Positions 8,492 to 17,455 of a DNA stretch of 64,000 bases are shown here, piece after piece. Source of the stretch: a virus. The DNA is taken from positions 51,070-115,069 of the IMG/VR virus record IMGVR_UViG_3300047557_001498. One strand, written 5' to 3'. A program made the translations under genes and the position numbers. Numbering within the stretch: the stretch's first letter is position 1; the number at the start of each line of letters is the position of its first letter. The notes beneath the pieces are model-generated. The model saw only the letters and a list, made by a program, of their open reading frames with translations, ran no database searches and was not told the origin of the DNA.

Positions 8492-9241
8492 TTAACCTCC
8501 TACATTCCAAAATAATGCATCATCCGATGCGTGTTCTCTAATAAATGACCAAACTTTTGAATCGTAATAATCCGAAGATGGAAACGGTGGTTTCTCTGCG
8601 GGTTTACATTTTTGTGTGAATTTATACTTTGATACGAAGATTTCTGCCCTACCTCTCTCTCTATCGGTAGTATTGTGACCAACTCTAACACCATATATTT
8701 TTGCATCTGGCCATGCCTTCTGTAATCCCCTTGACAGAACACCTGAACTTATACATGACCAAACTTCTTTTGGTTGTATTGGAAGTGAACTCGCAATTCT
8801 AGCAACTTCATCAATAACAACAGGATGGTCAAGACCAAATGGTAATAATTGTGAACCGGGAGTTTCTACTGCATATTTTTTAGCAACGTGTTGAATGTGT
8901 GTAAGAAATCCCATAGGAACTTCTATAATGTTTGCACCAATAGAAATTGCTTCTTTGGTTAGTGGTAGATGTTTTCCTTTCGGAATGATAACTGTTGCCT
9001 TCAATCCCAAATCTCTACAAGCATAAGCAAGTGCAACTTGAGCATAGCCAACTCTCGGTGAAGCATAAACCCATTCCCTTACATGAGATTGTGATTGAAG
9101 ATAACGATATAAAAATCTTCTCTTTGTTCCACCAGGAAGTAAGTCATCACGAACTACCCAAATGTTTTCATGTTTTTCAATAACAACATCTGGTAAAGTT
9201 ACCGTAACATCTTTCGTTGGATATTGAAAGAAGTCTGACAT
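8492..9241 (-). CDS. Fold-type II PLP-dependent enzyme (ACC deaminase / threonine synthase-like)
   Basis: 249 residues, shorter than cellular members (about 330 or more). The probable Schiff-base lysine is in PGGTKRRF near residues 36-43, matching the G-x-K-x-R arrangement of the ACC deaminase/D-cysteine desulfhydrase branch. It is followed by the alpha/beta core ASPRVGYAQVALAYAC and a cofactor-loop-like GVLSRGL near residue 168. A beta-replacement or elimination reaction on an amino acid is likely, but the substrate is unknown. Phage copies could serve base hypermodification or amino acid scavenging; neither is shown here. It lies eight bases after thioredoxin and one base before dut. Confidence 0.78.
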   Translation of the reverse strand: MSDFFQYPTKDVTVTLPDVVIEKHENIWVVRDDLLPGGTKRRFLYRYLQSQSHVREWVYASPRVGYAQVALAYACRDLGLKATVIIPKGKHLPLTKEAISIGANIIEVPMGFLTHIQHVAKKYAVETPGSQLLPFGLDHPVVIDEVARIASSLPIQPKEVWSCISSGVLSRGLQKAWPDAKIYGVRVGHNTTDRERGRAEIFVSKYKFTQKCKPAEKPPFPSSDYYDSKVWSFIREHASDDALFWNVGG

Positions 9242-9249
9242 AAATAACC

Positions 9250-9507
9250 TTACAAACTAGTGATAATTTCTTCGTAGTATTTTAATCCATGTAACCCTAC
9301 AATCCTTTGAACTTCTTCTCCGTTTTTTTCAAATATTACGGTTGGAACCCCTCTAACGCCAATTTTTGATGCAGCTTCTGGATTTTCATCAACATCTATT
9401 ATTTGGTAATTAGTATTTGGATATTTGTTCACCAAGTCTCTCATAATAGGAGACAGTTGTTTACATGGTTGGCACCATGTTGCTGTGAAGTGTTTAATTT
9501 TAATCAT
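9250..9507 (-). CDS. Thioredoxin-like protein
   Basis: 85 residues with the active site WCQPC at about residues 11-15, the cis-proline strand RGVPTVIF near 52-59, and the closing strand/helix; this is a minimal thioredoxin/glutaredoxin-size fold. It would reduce protein disulfides in the cytoplasm. The likely partner in this genome is the class II ribonucleotide reductase, whose C-terminal cysteine pair needs reduction after each turnover. It has its own host-like promoter at 9542-9549. Confidence 0.93.
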   Translation of the reverse strand: MIKIKHFTATWCQPCKQLSPIMRDLVNKYPNTNYQIIDVDENPEAASKIGVRGVPTVIFEKNGEEVQRIVGLHGLKYYEEIITSL

Positions 9508-9541
9508 AACTCATTTTAATTGTTTGTTCAAAAACTTATGT

Positions 9542-9549
9542 CAAATATA
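9542..9549 (-). promoter_or_regulatory. Host-like -7 promoter element before thioredoxin
   Basis: Coding strand TATATTTG matches the TAnnTTTG form. The -33 region is weaker here (TTGC at about 19-20 bases upstream). The leader to the ATG at 9507 would be about 30 bases. Confidence 0.5.
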
Positions 9550-9580
9550 CATATTTTTCAAATACCAAGCAAGCAATTTA

Positions 9581-12406
9581 TTAAATAGATAGTCTGACAT
9601 CGAATAATAATTCTCGTTCCATTGTCTTTTTCAAAGGTTTACTTAATTTGCCAACCGCAACTAGATTTTCATTATCGTCATACAGTCCGATAGTTGTTAC
9701 ATAAGTTACAGGTTCTATGTAAAAGTTTTTAACCTTTAATCTACCTTTTCCATCTGAAGAATGTGCAAATGTTGGATTGTTTGAATAGTTGGCATGATGT
9801 GCCGGTACTCGTATGAAATAATGTGTAACCGTATCTTTAAAAGTATTTCTACTGAAAAACGAATATCCATCTTGCATTGCATTATTTATAGAATCAAATA
9901 ATATCAATTCATTTTTAGCATCAACATTACTATCAGTATCTATATTAAAGTTTAATTCTGTTACGAATTTATTTGCATCGAATATGATAATGCCCATGTT
10001 TGGATATATCTTACCGTAAGTAGTATATGTTGTATTAGTATCTGAATTACTTGCACCCGATGAATGAAATCCAGATAACAAACTTCCACTAACTAAATCG
10101 AATGAATAGTATGGGGATTCATCGAAATACTTTGTATTCGTTGGATCCTGTGATGTATCTATTAAAGTTATTATATTAGATGGATTTGAAATATCCGATA
10201 AACTTATTTGTAAATTACCCGCGTCAATTCTATCTTTCATTGAATCTTTATCGAATTTCATAATGTATATGTGTTCTGATTCCGGAGATAAAATACCATT
10301 TGAGTAAAAAGAAAATGGAGATACATCATCGTTTGTAAATAATTTATATTGTGAATAATTTATCTTTGATGTAGTATCTTTGTCTCTTTCACCAACCTTT
10401 AATGATCCTGATCCAGATACGTGGGCATACAATAACGAAAATTGTTTTATATCATTTTCATCGGTTATATCTGTATAGTATTTTTTAGTATCATCATTTT
10501 GTATAGAACTTGTATACATTATACTCATCGATGGACTATTATTGAATGCACCATTAGTTTCTATAATATTTAAACCATTCAACATATCTTTTTCAAAAGA
10601 CATCTTATGCAATACGGCAGGTTTAGTCATATCGTGACAATTTGTTCTATCAATATGTCTTATTTCCAATCTAGTTGGAACTGAATTTGGTGGTACTATT
10701 CTATTTTCATAATAATAATTCCCATCATCAGGACAGACGGTGTATATGGTATCTGTATGTAGGACATCACATTCATTTGGATCATTTGGATCAATGTATG
10801 GGGGATTCTGAACAGATACTTCTATGCATTCACACGTCTTATCTATGGAATTTCTTATTATATTTTCCCATTCCACTATAACTTGAGAAGAAGAAACTAT
10901 CTTGTATTCATATTTTATTGTCCTTGATCCATAAACCAATCCATCATCACCAACTCTACCATCGAAACATTCTTTACTTGATGTATGTTCGTAGTGAATT
11001 AGTGCATCATATGTTGCGGGTAAACCTTGATAACATGGTCTTCCTGGTATTGGATAAAATTTAGATGTATCTTTTGATATTAAAGTATAAACATCTAAAT
11101 CATTTCTTCTTCTAACATCTGTAACAACAAATGGCAATTTAGTACAATCATCACTTGGTAATTTTTGAACACAATTTGTTTTACCACGGCAAATGTTTTC
11201 ATACCCATCGTCATCCAGTCTTGTGCTAACCCTCAACCATTTTGCAGCCCTTGGCATATAATAACCCTCTGCAAAATCAGATTGTAATGGGAAACCATCA
11301 ACTTCAAGTGCTAACATTACTCCATCATAATAATCCTTCCCATCATCTAATCTAGGATTGGTTGGATCAACACTAACATTATCGAATCTGTAACCTACCC
11401 ATGTTTTCCATATAGTTTGCCATATAATATTTTGTGTTATAGGATTATCATGTGTCTCTGTTCCACCATTTTGATTTACACGAATTTCATTTGAATCTAA
11501 TGTGAAACCGTCCCATGTAACCATTTCTCCAAAATTATTTACAGAAAACTCACCTGCCTCAGGAACAACACCCCTTCCCTTCGGCACAGTCCCTCTTTTT
11601 ACAAGTGGAACCATTTTTTTATACAATGGAGCTTCCGATAAAGTTGGTGGTTCTATTAAATCAAAAGTTATTGGACTTTCTAAATTAACATCTTGTGGTT
11701 GTGGTCTTTCTTGTTTTAATCGTGTTGTTAAATCAACATCATTGCCGGTTGTGTTTGACTTTTGTTTAAAGTCTAAACCGGAAAGTGATTCTATTTCTTC
11801 TACTGAAAATTTGTAATACCAACTGATTTGATTTCTATTTGATGGTAAAGTTCTAGCTGTATTTGAAAACGGAAGAAACGGAGAAGTTATTATCTGTGGT
11901 GATGATGTGGATGAACAATCATCTATACTATACTCTAACTGTCCGGATGCAAGTAATACATCACTTTTAATTATACCAGACATAACTTCTTCTATCGGTG
12001 TCTGTCCAATAGAATTTATTACAACCTTTCTTTTTAAATACAAATAAATGTCTGCTACCAAATCCCATCTTCCAGGTATGGTATTTCCAGCAATTATTGT
12101 ATTCAATCTTATATTATTATCATCGTATATTGGAACGAGTCTTATATCACGAATAGCATATGCAATGGATCCATCCTCAAACTCACCCTTTTCTCCGAGT
12201 AAGTTTCTGATTTGCATTTCACCATCTTTTACATATTCCGGTAAAATACCACCTTCGGAAGACGGCTTAAAATATAAACGCCAATCCGTTAATTTATTAC
12301 GAGTTCCATCCTCGTTTAAAATTGGACTATATCTTGCTTCATCTTCCGGAACTTGTATGTTTGTGCGTGGTATTCCACCTAATTTATTTCCGTAGGTAAG
12401 TCTCAT
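9581..12406 (-). CDS. Large probable virion/tail protein, 941 aa
   Basis: 941 residues, beta-rich, low in Lys-rich helices, with many Asn, Ser, Thr, Tyr and short turns typical of phage fibre or baseplate proteins. It has no enzyme motif and no transmembrane segment. Residues about 390-600 contain at least ten cysteines, including the cluster CECIEVS and a nearby YTVCPDD, which is unusual for a cytoplasmically assembled tail protein. It opens MRLTYGNKLGGIPRTN. There is no clear ribosome binding site. It lies more than 14 kb from the main structural block, among nucleotide-metabolism genes, so it may be a receptor-binding or decoration protein in an exchangeable position. That function is inferred from composition only. 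Confidence 0.78.
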   Translation of the reverse strand: MRLTYGNKLGGIPRTNIQVPEDEARYSPILNEDGTRNKLTDWRLYFKPSSEGGILPEYVKDGEMQIRNLLGEKGEFEDGSIAYAIRDIRLVPIYDDNNIRLNTIIAGNTIPGRWDLVADIYLYLKRKVVINSIGQTPIEEVMSGIIKSDVLLASGQLEYSIDDCSSTSSPQIITSPFLPFSNTARTLPSNRNQISWYYKFSVEEIESLSGLDFKQKSNTTGNDVDLTTRLKQERPQPQDVNLESPITFDLIEPPTLSEAPLYKKMVPLVKRGTVPKGRGVVPEAGEFSVNNFGEMVTWDGFTLDSNEIRVNQNGGTETHDNPITQNIIWQTIWKTWVGYRFDNVSVDPTNPRLDDGKDYYDGVMLALEVDGFPLQSDFAEGYYMPRAAKWLRVSTRLDDDGYENICRGKTNCVQKLPSDDCTKLPFVVTDVRRRNDLDVYTLISKDTSKFYPIPGRPCYQGLPATYDALIHYEHTSSKECFDGRVGDDGLVYGSRTIKYEYKIVSSSQVIVEWENIIRNSIDKTCECIEVSVQNPPYIDPNDPNECDVLHTDTIYTVCPDDGNYYYENRIVPPNSVPTRLEIRHIDRTNCHDMTKPAVLHKMSFEKDMLNGLNIIETNGAFNNSPSMSIMYTSSIQNDDTKKYYTDITDENDIKQFSLLYAHVSGSGSLKVGERDKDTTSKINYSQYKLFTNDDVSPFSFYSNGILSPESEHIYIMKFDKDSMKDRIDAGNLQISLSDISNPSNIITLIDTSQDPTNTKYFDESPYYSFDLVSGSLLSGFHSSGASNSDTNTTYTTYGKIYPNMGIIIFDANKFVTELNFNIDTDSNVDAKNELILFDSINNAMQDGYSFFSRNTFKDTVTHYFIRVPAHHANYSNNPTFAHSSDGKGRLKVKNFYIEPVTYVTTIGLYDDNENLVAVGKLSKPLKKTMERELLFDVRLSI

Positions 12407-12425
12407 TATTTATTTTACTTTTATA

Positions 12426-12803
12426 TTAGAAACAACTTGTTAATAGTGCCAACTCTTTATTATTGAATTTATTTTTTGCATATAAAAGAAGTGCAATTTT
12501 AATTGATTCGGTATATTTAGTCAAGTGTTGTGCATCAACTACTAACAATGCATCTTCTTCAAATTTTTCATATTGTTTATGAATATCTTTTATTGAGTTT
12601 AATATGGCAGTATATTGTTTTTGATCTACCAATTTTGATAATTCAATTAAAGCAGATACCACATCGCCTTTTTCTGCGCAAAATTCTTTCATTTTTTTAA
12701 CAGCGTTTTCTACTTTTGTATCAACACCGTCAGTTTCTTCTTTAATGATACCGAGTAATTTTTCCGCATCTTTCATTAACTTAACTCTTGATGAAATGTT
12801 CAT
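12426..12803 (-). CDS. Helical protein of unknown function, 125 aa
   Basis: Predicted almost wholly alpha-helical from its Lys/Glu/Leu periodicity, with no signal peptide. No family recognised. A GGAGG site lies seven bases before the ATG. It follows the small membrane protein by 12 bases and precedes the 941-residue protein by 19, so the three probably share the transcript starting at 13067-13076. Confidence 0.78.
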   Translation of the reverse strand: MNISSRVKLMKDAEKLLGIIKEETDGVDTKVENAVKKMKEFCAEKGDVVSALIELSKLVDQKQYTAILNSIKDIHKQYEKFEEDALLVVDAQHLTKYTESIKIALLLYAKNKFNNKELALLTSCF

Positions 12804-12815
12804 CTTTTCCTCCGG

Positions 12816-13019
12816 TTATTTACGGGATAATAAAAAATAAAGTCCAAAAAATAACAGCGCTACCGAGTAAAATATAATATCGGTAACGATGTAACTCCCT
12901 GTAAGTTTTGTCACTAAAGCAAAAGCCGCATCGAATCCAAGCGGATTGAAAAAAGTCCCAAGTATTAAACATACTTTTGCCAACACATCTTTGTATTTTT
13001 TTGGTTTTCTTTCTGACAT
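12816..13019 (-). CDS. Small membrane protein, two transmembrane segments (holin-like candidate)
   Basis: 67 residues. A basic N-terminus (ERKPKKYKD) is followed by two hydrophobic spans: about residues 13-37 (VCLILGTFFNPLGFDAAFAL) and 44-64 (IVTDIIFYSVALLFFGLYFL). Size and topology fit a class II holin, but many small phage membrane proteins look the same and no endolysin is next to it. It is the first gene after a terminator and a late-type promoter motif. Confidence 0.65.
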   Translation of the reverse strand: MSERKPKKYKDVLAKVCLILGTFFNPLGFDAAFALVTKLTGSYIVTDIIFYSVALLFFGLYFLLSRK

Positions 13020-13066
13020 TACGCCATCCCATCTGATTACCTTGTTGTTAAAAATACTATTGTAAA

Positions 13067-13076
13067 TATAAATATG
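13067..13076 (-). promoter_or_regulatory. Late-type promoter motif
   Basis: Coding strand CATATTTATA, 47 bases before the ATG at 13019 and nine bases downstream of the terminator at 13085-13111. Confidence 0.5.
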
Positions 13077-13084
13077 GGATAACT

Positions 13085-13111
13085 AAAAAAGGGGTGGAAA
13101 TCCACCCCTTT
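13085..13111 (-). terminator. Rho-independent terminator
   Basis: An 11-base-pair stem with a GGGGTGG/CCACCCC core and a two-base loop, followed on the coding strand by a run of six T. It ends the transcript carrying the Hc1-like gene. Confidence 0.9.
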
Positions 13112-13121
13112 CATTTTTTTA

Positions 13122-13301
13122 TTATTTTTTTGCTTCTTTTGCTTCGGCAACAGATGCTTGATTATACGGTGTAATCAACTTTTTAATTGAACTTGCTGCT
13201 TTACGAGCAACAGCCGCATCTTTCTTTTTTGTTGAATTATGAGCAACTGTAAACTCATTAAATAGGTTTGTCAGTTGTTCATAAAGTTCTTGCTTAGTCA
13301 T
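13122..13301 (-). CDS. Hc1-like (histone H1-type) small basic DNA-binding protein
   Basis: A 59-residue gene found by reading the gap: ATG at 13301 with a perfect GGAGG site six bases upstream, stop TAA at 13122-13124, terminator just beyond. The protein starts MTKQELYEQL, has a Lys-rich turn (STKKKDAAVARKAASSIKKL, residues 23-42) and ends in an Ala/Lys/Glu tail (ASVAEAKEAKK). This two-helix pattern with ARKA-x-x-x-IKKL and a terminal SVxxAK tail resembles the Hc1-like histone H1 proteins of Bacteroidota and Chlamydia. It could bind and compact DNA, either host or packaged phage DNA. The family call is from memory of the pattern, not a search. Confidence 0.72.
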   Translation of the reverse strand: MTKQELYEQLTNLFNEFTVAHNSTKKKDAAVARKAASSIKKLITPYNQASVAEAKEAKK

Positions 13302-13320
13302 AGAAACCTCCTATGTAAAA

Positions 13321-14196
13321 TTAAAGTATTTCAGGTATCGGTAGTTTTGCCTTTGTTATATTTTGTATAAACAATTCACGAATTGTCTGTCTAACATCCG
13401 AAACCTTACTTGGTTTATTAAAAACAATATCATATAACTTTTCAAAAGATGATACATCTTCTGTTGTATATTCCTCTCCTAAAAAGAAATCTACTAATTC
13501 TTCCGGAACTTGAGTTAAAAATGTCTCACTTCCTGCAATAGTTTTTCCGGCTTTTATTATACTACCTCCTTTTCCGGCATAACTTTTTGTTAATTGATAG
13601 ACTCCCCTATCGTGTCTCAATACATATTTACGAACTTCTATTGGAATACCTGTATCAGATTGTTTTAGTATTTCATATTTGAATCCCGCAATAACAGAAG
13701 ACAATAAAAAGTTTCTATATGCAGATTTATATTTTGATTCACCCTTTGAATAATCTGGTGATGAATAAATAAATTTCGTCCAATTCATGTTACTTGATAA
13801 CATAAAATCAACTTGAACTGGTTCATCAGTAACTCTGCCGACTATGGGATATGGTATTGATACTTGTGAAAATCCGCGCAAAGGTTCAACATCATATCCC
13901 ATTTCTGTTAATTTATTTATCAACCAATCTAAAACATCGCTCAACTTTAGTTTATTCACAGATGCGAGTTGATCAATGGAAACGCCTATGTCTAAATCTC
14001 CAGATAGTTGGTCTTCACTTTTTTTACCAGCACTTCCCAATAAAAAGCAATCGGTTCCAAGTCCAATAAGACCGAGTGGTTTCAATACATCTGTCTCAAT
14101 TTTTGAGACAGTTGCAGGGACTTCACTCTGTTTTATACCAACAACATCTGGAAATAAATTCCCACCTTCTAATAATATATCTTTTAATTTAATCAT
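13321..14196 (-). CDS. Nucleotidyltransferase-fold protein
   Basis: 291 residues. Residues about 50-74 hold the nucleotidyltransferase signature: FLLGSAGKK, then SGDLDIGV giving the paired acidic residues. A third acidic residue is in PVQVDFML near residue 130. These are the metal-binding positions of the Pol-beta-like superfamily, so transfer of a nucleotide to an unknown protein, RNA or small-molecule acceptor is likely. Related proteins occur in T4-like cyanophages without a settled role. The N-terminus (MIKLKDILLEGG) resembles leaders of phage proteins in this genome. No ribosome binding site is seen before the ATG. Confidence 0.75.
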   Translation of the reverse strand: MIKLKDILLEGGNLFPDVVGIKQSEVPATVSKIETDVLKPLGLIGLGTDCFLLGSAGKKSEDQLSGDLDIGVSIDQLASVNKLKLSDVLDWLINKLTEMGYDVEPLRGFSQVSIPYPIVGRVTDEPVQVDFMLSSNMNWTKFIYSSPDYSKGESKYKSAYRNFLLSSVIAGFKYEILKQSDTGIPIEVRKYVLRHDRGVYQLTKSYAGKGGSIIKAGKTIAGSETFLTQVPEELVDFFLGEEYTTEDVSSFEKLYDIVFNKPSKVSDVRQTIRELFIQNITKAKLPIPEIL

Positions 14197-14199
14197 ATC

Positions 14200-14209
14200 A
14201 ATAAATATA
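14200..14209 (-). promoter_or_regulatory. Late-type promoter motif (weak case)
   Basis: Coding strand TATATTTATT, only three bases from the ATG at 14196. A promoter here would give a nearly leaderless mRNA, so this copy may be fortuitous or act for a transcript starting within the gene. Confidence 0.25.
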
Positions 14210-14218
14210 AAATATATT

Positions 14219-16072
14219 TTATTTTATCTCACAAGCACCACCTGCACACGCAAGTTCACCTGATAAGTCTGTATTATCTTCAAGTTCAATCACCTTACTC
14301 AAATCAACATCGTGCAATGTTTCCATCAACTGATTGTATTTTTCTTCGGTAATATCTTCAAATGGTGCCTGAATATATGTTCCACCGTCATAAGGCAATA
14401 CTGAAAGACCATTGAAGTGTTCTTTGTTTTCCCACATCCAATTACCAACCGCATCCCATTCATGTTCACGGATGGAAACTGTTGCAGAAATATTGTGAGT
14501 ATTCATACCCGTTCTGTGTCCAGGTTTAATCCAGTTCTGATTGAACCATTTTACTCTTTCCAATAACTGCAATGGACTTTCACTACGAAGTATAGAACCA
14601 TCCGGAGACTTTTGTGGAACACCAATAACAGCGGTATCATGCGGGCGGAAATATTCATCTTCAACCAATTCAGGATGATTGATTGCAAGATAAGAATAAA
14701 TTGCCTCGTTCTTACCAACACGAACACGGCGTAAATAGAAATCATTGTGCCATGCATGAATACCTGATGAACAACCTAATGTTAATGATGATGTTCCAGC
14801 AGGTTTAATTGTTGTTGTTCTTGCACTACGATTGATGCCGATTATACTAGCAACTCTTTCATTTTCTTCACGAGAAACTTTAGCAGCGGCTTTCAAATCA
14901 AACTTCTGAACTTTACCAGAACCGATGCCAGTCATACCAACACCGAGTAATGCATCTTTTTCCGTTGTTCTTTGCCAGATAGGGCGAAGATAATGGAAGT
15001 CTGTGTAGCCGGCTTGTAATGTTCCAATGAAAGAAGCGGCACGAACTCTTGCATCCAAATCTTCTTGACTTTCAACATCAGAAACATTTACCTCACATAG
15101 ATTGCAGAATTGGAATGGACGAAGTGCAATTTCACAACAGGGGTTTGTTCCCCAATCTTTATCATTTGAAAGATAAATTCCAGGTTCACCTGCATTAGAT
15201 AATTCTATTTTCTTCCAAAGTGATTTGAAAAATTCTTCGGAAACTTTACTACGAAGAAGAACTGCTGAATTATTTGCTCTGCCCCTTTGTGGATTTAGTT
15301 CCCACCAATTTCCAAACTTACAAGAAATCATATCGTCATCATCGGCAGAGAAAAGAGAGATAAGAGCTGCACGGCGAATACCACCAGCAAGAACTGCATC
15401 TGCAATGTGACAAACAATATCGTGAACTTCAATAGATGAAAGTTGTTCACCGTCTTGTTTCAAATCAAGTATTGCTCTAATCTTTTCGATACAGATGCGG
15501 AGTGGCTCTGGACCAGGTGCCTTACCACCACTTGTAATCAAACGAGCTCCCTTATGACGAATATCTGAATAATCAAACCGAATGGATGAACCACCAGTAA
15601 AGTATGACTTCATCAATGCCTTAATAGAATCCGCCCAACCTTCTATTGAATCACCAATCAAAAATCTTCTTTCTTTATTCTTTGGTCTGTGGATTGGTGG
15701 GAGTTTTTCTACATGATGTTTTTGAACAGAATATCCAACACCAGTTCCACCGAGAAGAAGAAACATAACTTCACCAAATGCACGCCAGTCATCAATAGGC
15801 AAGTATGCACAGTTGTAAATTCTGTTCGGAGAAATCTCTATGGGCTTACCACCAAACTGTAATGAACGCATTGATGGTAAGACTTTCTTATCATAGACAA
15901 ATTTATAGACATTTTCAATCTCATCTTTAAGTTGTGGGTATTTTCTTTGGTGCATTTCTTTGTTTCTCGTTACCAATTCTTCCCACGTTTCCCTACGATT
16001 CTTTTCAGGAATAAAACGAGCGTATTTCATATACACAGTAATTTCAGACAAAATTCGATTGCTAATGTCCAT
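14219..16072 (-). CDS. nrdJ: Class II (adenosylcobalamin-dependent) ribonucleoside-triphosphate reductase
   Basis: 617 residues, monomeric RTPR type. It reduces ribonucleotides to deoxyribonucleotides with coenzyme B12 as radical source, so it works with or without oxygen. The catalytic segment NPCCEI (310-315) places Cys312 and Glu314 at the Lactobacillus Cys408 and Glu410 positions, and Cys323 exactly where Cys419 falls. Cys88 in IYNCAY is the partner cysteine. The C-terminus CAGGACEIK carries the cysteine pair re-reduced by thioredoxin (a thioredoxin is encoded at 9250-9507). A GGAGA site precedes the ATG. It depends on host or environmental B12, as no cobalamin gene is seen. Confidence 0.96.
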   Translation of the reverse strand: MDISNRILSEITVYMKYARFIPEKNRRETWEELVTRNKEMHQRKYPQLKDEIENVYKFVYDKKVLPSMRSLQFGGKPIEISPNRIYNCAYLPIDDWRAFGEVMFLLLGGTGVGYSVQKHHVEKLPPIHRPKNKERRFLIGDSIEGWADSIKALMKSYFTGGSSIRFDYSDIRHKGARLITSGGKAPGPEPLRICIEKIRAILDLKQDGEQLSSIEVHDIVCHIADAVLAGGIRRAALISLFSADDDDMISCKFGNWWELNPQRGRANNSAVLLRSKVSEEFFKSLWKKIELSNAGEPGIYLSNDKDWGTNPCCEIALRPFQFCNLCEVNVSDVESQEDLDARVRAASFIGTLQAGYTDFHYLRPIWQRTTEKDALLGVGMTGIGSGKVQKFDLKAAAKVSREENERVASIIGINRSARTTTIKPAGTSSLTLGCSSGIHAWHNDFYLRRVRVGKNEAIYSYLAINHPELVEDEYFRPHDTAVIGVPQKSPDGSILRSESPLQLLERVKWFNQNWIKPGHRTGMNTHNISATVSIREHEWDAVGNWMWENKEHFNGLSVLPYDGGTYIQAPFEDITEEKYNQLMETLHDVDLSKVIELEDNTDLSGELACAGGACEIK

Positions 16073-16117
16073 TTATTTCTCCATTTATTTTTTTATTAAA
16101 AACGTTGATTTGCTACT

Positions 16118-16151
16118 ATAAAACAAAACGATATAGTAATAACTATACCGT
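16118..16151 (-). terminator. Rho-independent terminator
   Basis: Ten-base-pair stem (ACGGTATAGT with ACTATATCGT, one G-U pair), four-base loop, followed on the coding strand by TTTTGTTTTA. It lies after the gene at 16189 and before nrdJ. The 116-base gap holds nothing else clear; any nrdJ promoter would have to overlap the terminator tail. Confidence 0.8.
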
Positions 16152-16188
16152 TTGAAAGAAAAAAATTGGGTTTTGCTAAATTATTTTT

Positions 16189-16770
16189 TTAATAGTTTCC
16201 CACATTCCATGTTTGGCCATCCCACCATTCAAAGTTGGGATAATGTGATTTGTAATGGAATTGTTCATACCACTCTCCAATATAAAGATACGGATAATCA
16301 TGGTTTAACAATTCATTTATGAAAAAATAACAAGTCATTGGTGTTATACCTTCTCTGCGAACTTTACCACCCACTACGAGTGAAAAGTAAGGTATATTGC
16401 CAAACCAATTAAGTACACCAAATACACTATTATTAAAATAATATATTTCATGTTCAAACGATAAAACCGTGTCCAAGTATTCTTCTATTATTGGATCATA
16501 TAGATACTTTGAACTTTCAAAAATTTTTCGATAATCACCTGATTTGCTTATTCTAATCTTTGCAAGTTGGTAGTGTCTTCTTGCAGAAATAGGAGCAATT
16601 TTTACCCTTGATGACCTTGATTGATACCATTCTCCGTCTGTGGTTGGCAACCAACCCATTTCAAAAAGATATTGTGGAGTTTCATTCTCCGGTTTACAAA
16701 ACAGTTCACATAAATCGGCATGGGTGTTTAAATCATACTGACCGTTCAAATGACTGATTCGTATTTTCAT
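16189..16770 (-). CDS. GNAT/arginyltransferase-like protein, function unknown
   Basis: 193 residues, rich in Tyr and Trp. The C-terminal half (YPYLYIGEWYEQFHYKSHY and then FEWWDGQTW) has the pattern of the acyltransferase half of aminoacyl-tRNA-protein transferases and related phage GNAT-like proteins, where a strand ending in YLG is followed by a YK-rich helix. Transfer of an amino acid or acyl group is possible, but key residues cannot be assigned. It overlaps the end of the upstream gene by 38 bases and has a GAGAGG site. Confidence 0.68.
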   Translation of the reverse strand: MKIRISHLNGQYDLNTHADLCELFCKPENETPQYLFEMGWLPTTDGEWYQSRSSRVKIAPISARRHYQLAKIRISKSGDYRKIFESSKYLYDPIIEEYLDTVLSFEHEIYYFNNSVFGVLNWFGNIPYFSLVVGGKVRREGITPMTCYFFINELLNHDYPYLYIGEWYEQFHYKSHYPNFEWWDGQTWNVGNY

Positions 16771-17455
16771 TTAACCTCTCGTTATAGTGCTTTGACCGTT
16801 CTTCATTGGATTCACCGGCATCCAAATCGGTATGGTCGTAATTCATGTTTTCCGTGTCCGGCGTAACCCATCGGTGATTCCGTTCAGCTGTCCATAGTGT
16901 ATTGTTATACATTCGGTCTACTACAATATTTTGTTTTGTAGTAAATGCTGGATCGTGAAGCAAAAAACGATTATTGGGTTGTATGGCAAAATTACCATTG
17001 TCCATCATTATTACATGGCCACACTTATGCTGTGAGGGGTATTCGGAGAATAAATAATTAGTATCTCCCGAATCTGTGCTAGCAGCCCAGTCTAACGTAA
17101 ATAAATATCTACCTTTGTATTCTTTTCTTCGTCTTGAAATAAATTTTACTACTTTATTTTTCAAGTACGGAAATTCTGTTGCAGATACATGATATGAAAA
17201 AGAATCCCATAAAACCAATTCATCCAATTCTTGTTCGGGCGAATCTTCTTTCCAACAAAAGGCATGAATGGGCATTCTCCACCAAATACCACCATCCTCC
17301 ATAACAAAATGAAATAGTGGTGCCTGACCAGGTATTGATGACATTCCTATAATTAAACATGGAAATTTTTTATCGAACATATCTTTTTGGTCACGAAGAA
17401 AATTACCACGAACATATGCATCAATAATTGGTATTGGTGTATTTAGATAAGCCAT
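16733..17455 (-). CDS. Phage protein of unknown function, 240 aa
   Basis: A soluble protein with many Trp, His and Tyr residues and a polar, disordered C-terminus (Asn/Glu-rich, residues 205-240). No family recognised. Its ATG overlaps the helicase stop as TAATG, so it is translated with gp41. A role linked to replication is suggested only by that coupling. Confidence 0.75.
   Translation of the reverse strand: MAYLNTPIPIIDAYVRGNFLRDQKDMFDKKFPCLIIGMSSIPGQAPLFHFVMEDGGIWWRMPIHAFCWKEDSPEQELDELVLWDSFSYHVSATEFPYLKNKVVKFISRRRKEYKGRYLFTLDWAASTDSGDTNYLFSEYPSQHKCGHVIMMDNGNFAIQPNNRFLLHDPAFTTKQNIVVDRMYNNTLWTAERNHRWVTPDTENMNYDHTDLDAGESNEERSKHYNERLNENTNQSFERSV

Noticed and set aside
12820-13032. 70-codon frame overlapping the small membrane protein
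   Set aside because: It is an alternate frame of the 12816-13019 gene, with a Trp/Lys-rich composition and no coherent membrane or domain pattern.
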